This document shows, in pieces, positions 61,584 to 64,000 of a stretch of DNA of 64,000 nt. Each line of letters opens with the position of its first letter. The first letter of the stretch is position 1. The position numbers and the translations under genes were made by a program. The notes below the pieces were generated by a model that had not been told where the DNA came from, did no database searches, and saw only the letters and a program-made list of their open reading frames with translations. Origin of the DNA: Porphyromonadaceae bacterium UBA7087 (GTDB lineage: Bacteria; Bacteroidota; Bacteroidia; Bacteroidales; Muribaculaceae); contig DKYZ01000056.1 of the NCBI GenBank assembly GCA_002493515.1, positions 3,271 to 67,270 of the forward strand, given 5' to 3'.

Positions 61584-64000
61584 GAGGGTTTACTTTAGCA
61601 GCTGCGCTCATGGGCGTGCTCGGAATGTGCCAGTCGGTAACTGCGGAATACATTGGAGACGGAACCCGGATAGACTATTTTAATGGCAAGGGAGAGCGTT
61701 TCAGTTCAAGCTATGCTGAGCCGGGAGGCCAGCTTTATTTCGATGTTCGGAATAATCCCGAGGAGGGATTCGTGGTATCCAATTCCTATCTCATGGGGGA
61801 GGATACGTATATCGGAGCCATGAAGTTCATACCATGGGGCGTGGAGAGTTATCCGGTGAATATAATAAACGAAAGTCCTGGGAATATAGAGGTGGGCTAT
61901 GATATTTTGCAAGAGCAAAAGAATCAGGGGATGAATCACAGAGTGTCGTCGCAGGATGGGTCTGCAGATGTCTTGTGTGGCTCCGGATTGCGCTTTATTA
62001 TAAGGGTTCCGGAGGGAACGTATCCGGTTTTTTCGATAAATCTGGAATATACTGGACTGAACTGGGACGGGAATCGGAGTTGGGTTGAGTACCGAGGTCT
62101 TGGCCTGAGCGAATTGGGAAAGATGTGGTATGTAGATCAGCGTCTTGCCACTGATATGCAGTCAAGAGCCGTTTTGGCTGAGAGGCTGAGCGGCAACGGA
62201 CAGTTCAACAGGGTTGAGGGGGAATCCAATGTCTGGACATTTGATTTTACAATGCCCAATGAGTCGATAGCAGTCAGGGTGTCGTATGAACGCCCCGACA
62301 ATGAGCTTCTGCGGCAGTCTGTGCTTATGGCTCTTTGCGAACTGTATGTCCAACACCGTGGAATAGACTACAACAGCAATAGTGGGGATCCATGGGTTAT
62401 GAATTATTTCGGAGAAGGGTTGTCGCAGGATTATGTTTCGGAGTTTTTCCATAGGTCATTGCCCTTGCAGCCAATGGAATCATTTCTTTCTTCTCAAGGT
62501 GTTGTTGTCGCAATACCTTGGGCGAATGCTTTCACTGCGATAGCCCATGCCAATGTGGTTCTCGATAATATCGACCGTTATACGGATGCTTCACAGAAAG
62601 AACGGGATTTGGCGAGGGCGCAGATGCTTGTCTTGCGTAGCCATTCTTATTTCCGTCTGCTGCAGATTTACGGAGCCAGATGGGCGGATTCCGACAATGG
62701 GAATATGTTTTGTGCCCCGATGGAGACGAGTCTCAATACAGAAAATCTACCACTCTCCACAATGAGGGATATTGCTGACCGATGTTATGCGGATCTTGAC
62801 GAGGCAATGGAGATATTCGGCAGGAATGATTTCAAAAGGGAGCATATGATCCAGCCTGACATGGATGTGGCCCGTGGTGTCAAGATGCGTATTGCCATGC
62901 TGCGTGAGGACTGGCAGGTATCTAAGGATATGGCAGAGAAAATCTTGATTGACAAGCCGTTGACAACTAATGAAGAGCTGCAGGCTGGTTTCTTCTCTGA
63001 CAACCCCGGTTGGATATGGGGCGCGTATAACGATATGCAAATCTCCGAAGACTATACAAACTATTTGTATTACTATACGGCACAGTGTATCTACGCCTGC
63101 AATGGAATATATGCCGCTAATTGGATGGTCGGTGGGGGAGGCATTGACAAAGATCTGTATCTGTCAATTTCTGAAGGTGACGTTCGCCGTTCTCTTTTCG
63201 CCATGCCCGACCAATTGGCCGAAATAAAAAGGATCCATTATAGTGAATGGGCTACTTGGTATAACAGCATGATGGTAGATGCCAATACGCTTTTGGCGTC
63301 GATGGATGGACATATGGGAACACCCTCGCAGCTTATATCCTCGCTATACGAGGACAGAAAACCCGCCGGAGTTGACTTTCCGGCGTTCAGTATGGGAGAA
63401 GTGTTTAATAGTGTTCCTGTTCAGTTTGGAGCTCAGGTGAAGTTCTACAGTCCGACATCCTATTATGGAAGCGCGGCCACATTGTTCATGCGCTCGGAGG
63501 AAGCCCTTCTCTCCCTGGCGGAGGCTTGTTGCCAGTTGGGCGATGAGGCTGCGGCCCGTGAGTGGCTGACAAAGCTTAACGCCATGCGTTGCGAGGGGTA
63601 TTCGTGCACTGTTTCTGGATTGGATCTTCTTGCGGAGATACGTAACACACGCAAGATTGAGCTTTGGGGTGAGGGTCACAGCTGGTTCGACCAGAAGCGT
63701 TGGAACATTCCTATTTCAAAAAGGGTGTGGATAGAGGGAGACGAGACCTCGGGCAACTGGTTTACGGATTCTGTTGCTGAGACACCGTTGGATTATGCCA
63801 ATGGGTGGCGGTGTCCCGTACCGGCATATTATGTGCGACAGAATCCGCTTGTGGATATCAAGAGTCTCGGCTATACCGGAGTGACTGGATATGAGATGTC
63901 ATCGCAGCTCCCGGCCCTGCAAAAAGAGGGGAGTGGCTCCTGTCTGCGTAATGTCCTTGTAGATATGTCGGTTATTGGGAAACCGATAAAAGCGGACATA
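61580..64000 (+). CDS. SusD/RagB-like domain in a larger exported protein (runs past the window end)
   Basis: An open frame of 807 codons to the last base, so the 3' end is missing. The signal peptide is cut near Val-Thr-Ala (residue 22); the Leu-Gly-Met-Cys at about 14-17 is a poor lipobox. Residues 23-235 form an extra N-terminal beta domain ending with a VWTFDFTMPNESIAVRVSYE-like strand, the F-TMP pattern of bacterial repeat domains. From about 240 to 790 the sequence follows SusD/RagB: WANAFTAIAHANVVLDNID, RAQMLVLRSHSYFRLLQIYG, an LAEACCQLGDEAAAREWLTKLNAMR helix pair and RKIELWGEGHSWFDQKRW. SusD proteins are normally lipoproteins beginning with this domain and paired with SusC. Here neither holds within the window, and the frame continues past the SusD end. 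Confidence 0.8.
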   Translation, partial: MRGFTLAAALMGVLGMCQSVTAEYIGDGTRIDYFNGKGERFSSSYAEPGGQLYFDVRNNPEEGFVVSNSYLMGEDTYIGAMKFIPWGVESYPVNIINESPGNIEVGYDILQEQKNQGMNHRVSSQDGSADVLCGSGLRFIIRVPEGTYPVFSINLEYTGLNWDGNRSWVEYRGLGLSELGKMWYVDQRLATDMQSRAVLAERLSGNGQFNRVEGESNVWTFDFTMPNESIAVRVSYERPDNELLRQSVLMALCELYVQHRGIDYNSNSGDPWVMNYFGEGLSQDYVSEFFHRSLPLQPMESFLSSQGVVVAIPWANAFTAIAHANVVLDNIDRYTDASQKERDLARAQMLVLRSHSYFRLLQIYGARWADSDNGNMFCAPMETSLNTENLPLSTMRDIADRCYADLDEAMEIFGRNDFKREHMIQPDMDVARGVKMRIAMLREDWQVSKDMAEKILIDKPLTTNEELQAGFFSDNPGWIWGAYNDMQISEDYTNYLYYYTAQCIYACNGIYAANWMVGGGGIDKDLYLSISEGDVRRSLFAMPDQLAEIKRIHYSEWATWYNSMMVDANTLLASMDGHMGTPSQLISSLYEDRKPAGVDFPAFSMGEVFNSVPVQFGAQVKFYSPTSYYGSAATLFMRSEEALLSLAEACCQLGDEAAAREWLTKLNAMRCEGYSCTVSGLDLLAEIRNTRKIELWGEGHSWFDQKRWNIPISKRVWIEGDETSGNWFTDSVAETPLDYANGWRCPVPAYYVRQNPLVDIKSLGYTGVTGYEMSSQLPALQKEGSGSCLRNVLVDMSVIGKPIKADI

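Noticed and set aside
72..63679. CRISPR array or insertion-sequence ends
   Set aside because: No regularly spaced repeats and no complete transposase with terminal inverted repeats were found by eye; only the nuclease stump at 9.6-10 kb hints at mobile DNA.

Overview
The window looks like chromosomal DNA from a Bacteroidota member, most likely order Bacteroidales and perhaps Muribaculaceae (family level is inference). Evidence: type IX secretion (T9SS) components PorV and PorU, gingipain-type C25 peptidases, a SusD/RagB-like protein, DUF3078 and BspA-type leucine-rich proteins, a Bacteroidota-style suf cluster, and repeated -7 boxes of the form TAnnTTTG(C), several with TTTG 19-20 bases upstream. 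Shine-Dalgarno sites are weak. Most of the window is GC-rich; about 56.4-60.0 kb is clearly AT-richer.

Layout. 0-6.5 kb (minus): parE, coaD, an S41/PDZ protease, a DUF3078 protein and a small exported protein. 6.6-9.1 kb (plus): an ECF cobalt/nickel importer cbiM-cbiQ-cbiO. 9.1-10 kb: a small exported protein and the C-terminal stump of a PD-(D/E)XK nuclease. 10-23 kb (minus): a long cluster in transcription order GH25 lysozyme, PorU, Rex, a metal-site-less FAH-like protein, a second PorU-like C25 protein, PorV, IspF and a UvrD-type helicase. 23-29.6 kb (plus): cvpA, sufC-sufD-sufS without sufB, then an MBOAT acyltransferase and an SGNH-like partner. 29.7-33.7 kb (minus): flavin reductase, lgt, ackA, pta. 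33.9-35.9 kb: an LptF/G permease. 36.8-39 kb (plus): complete preQ0/preQ1 pathway queF-queC-queD-queE. 39-46.4 kb: a histidine kinase and a short response regulator facing a TolC/HlyD/ABC/FtsX-type exporter. 46.5-49.9 kb (minus): aspS, a Nif3-like gene and a C4 zinc-ribbon coiled-coil gene. 50-56.1 kb: manA, a small ORF, and parC with a DUF3316-like protein and an S41 lipoprotein. 56.5-60 kb (plus, AT-rich): a gingipain-like C25 peptidase and a leucine-rich repeat protein. 60-64 kb: tRNA-Leu, a LytTR protein with no receiver domain, a short exported protein, and an unusual SusD-like fusion that runs off the window.

How it fits together. PorU and PorV form the T9SS attachment machinery. The C25 peptidase at 56.5 kb, and perhaps the small protein at 61.1 kb, end in sequences that look like T9SS sorting domains, so they are plausible clients. 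The main points of interest are the duplicated PorU with Rex and a dead-looking FAH protein between the copies, the missing sufB, a two-component/exporter divergon whose -7 boxes abut both start codons, and a SusD-like domain placed inside a larger non-lipoprotein with no SusC beside it in the window. No CRISPR array, rRNA gene, intact prophage or complete insertion sequence was seen.
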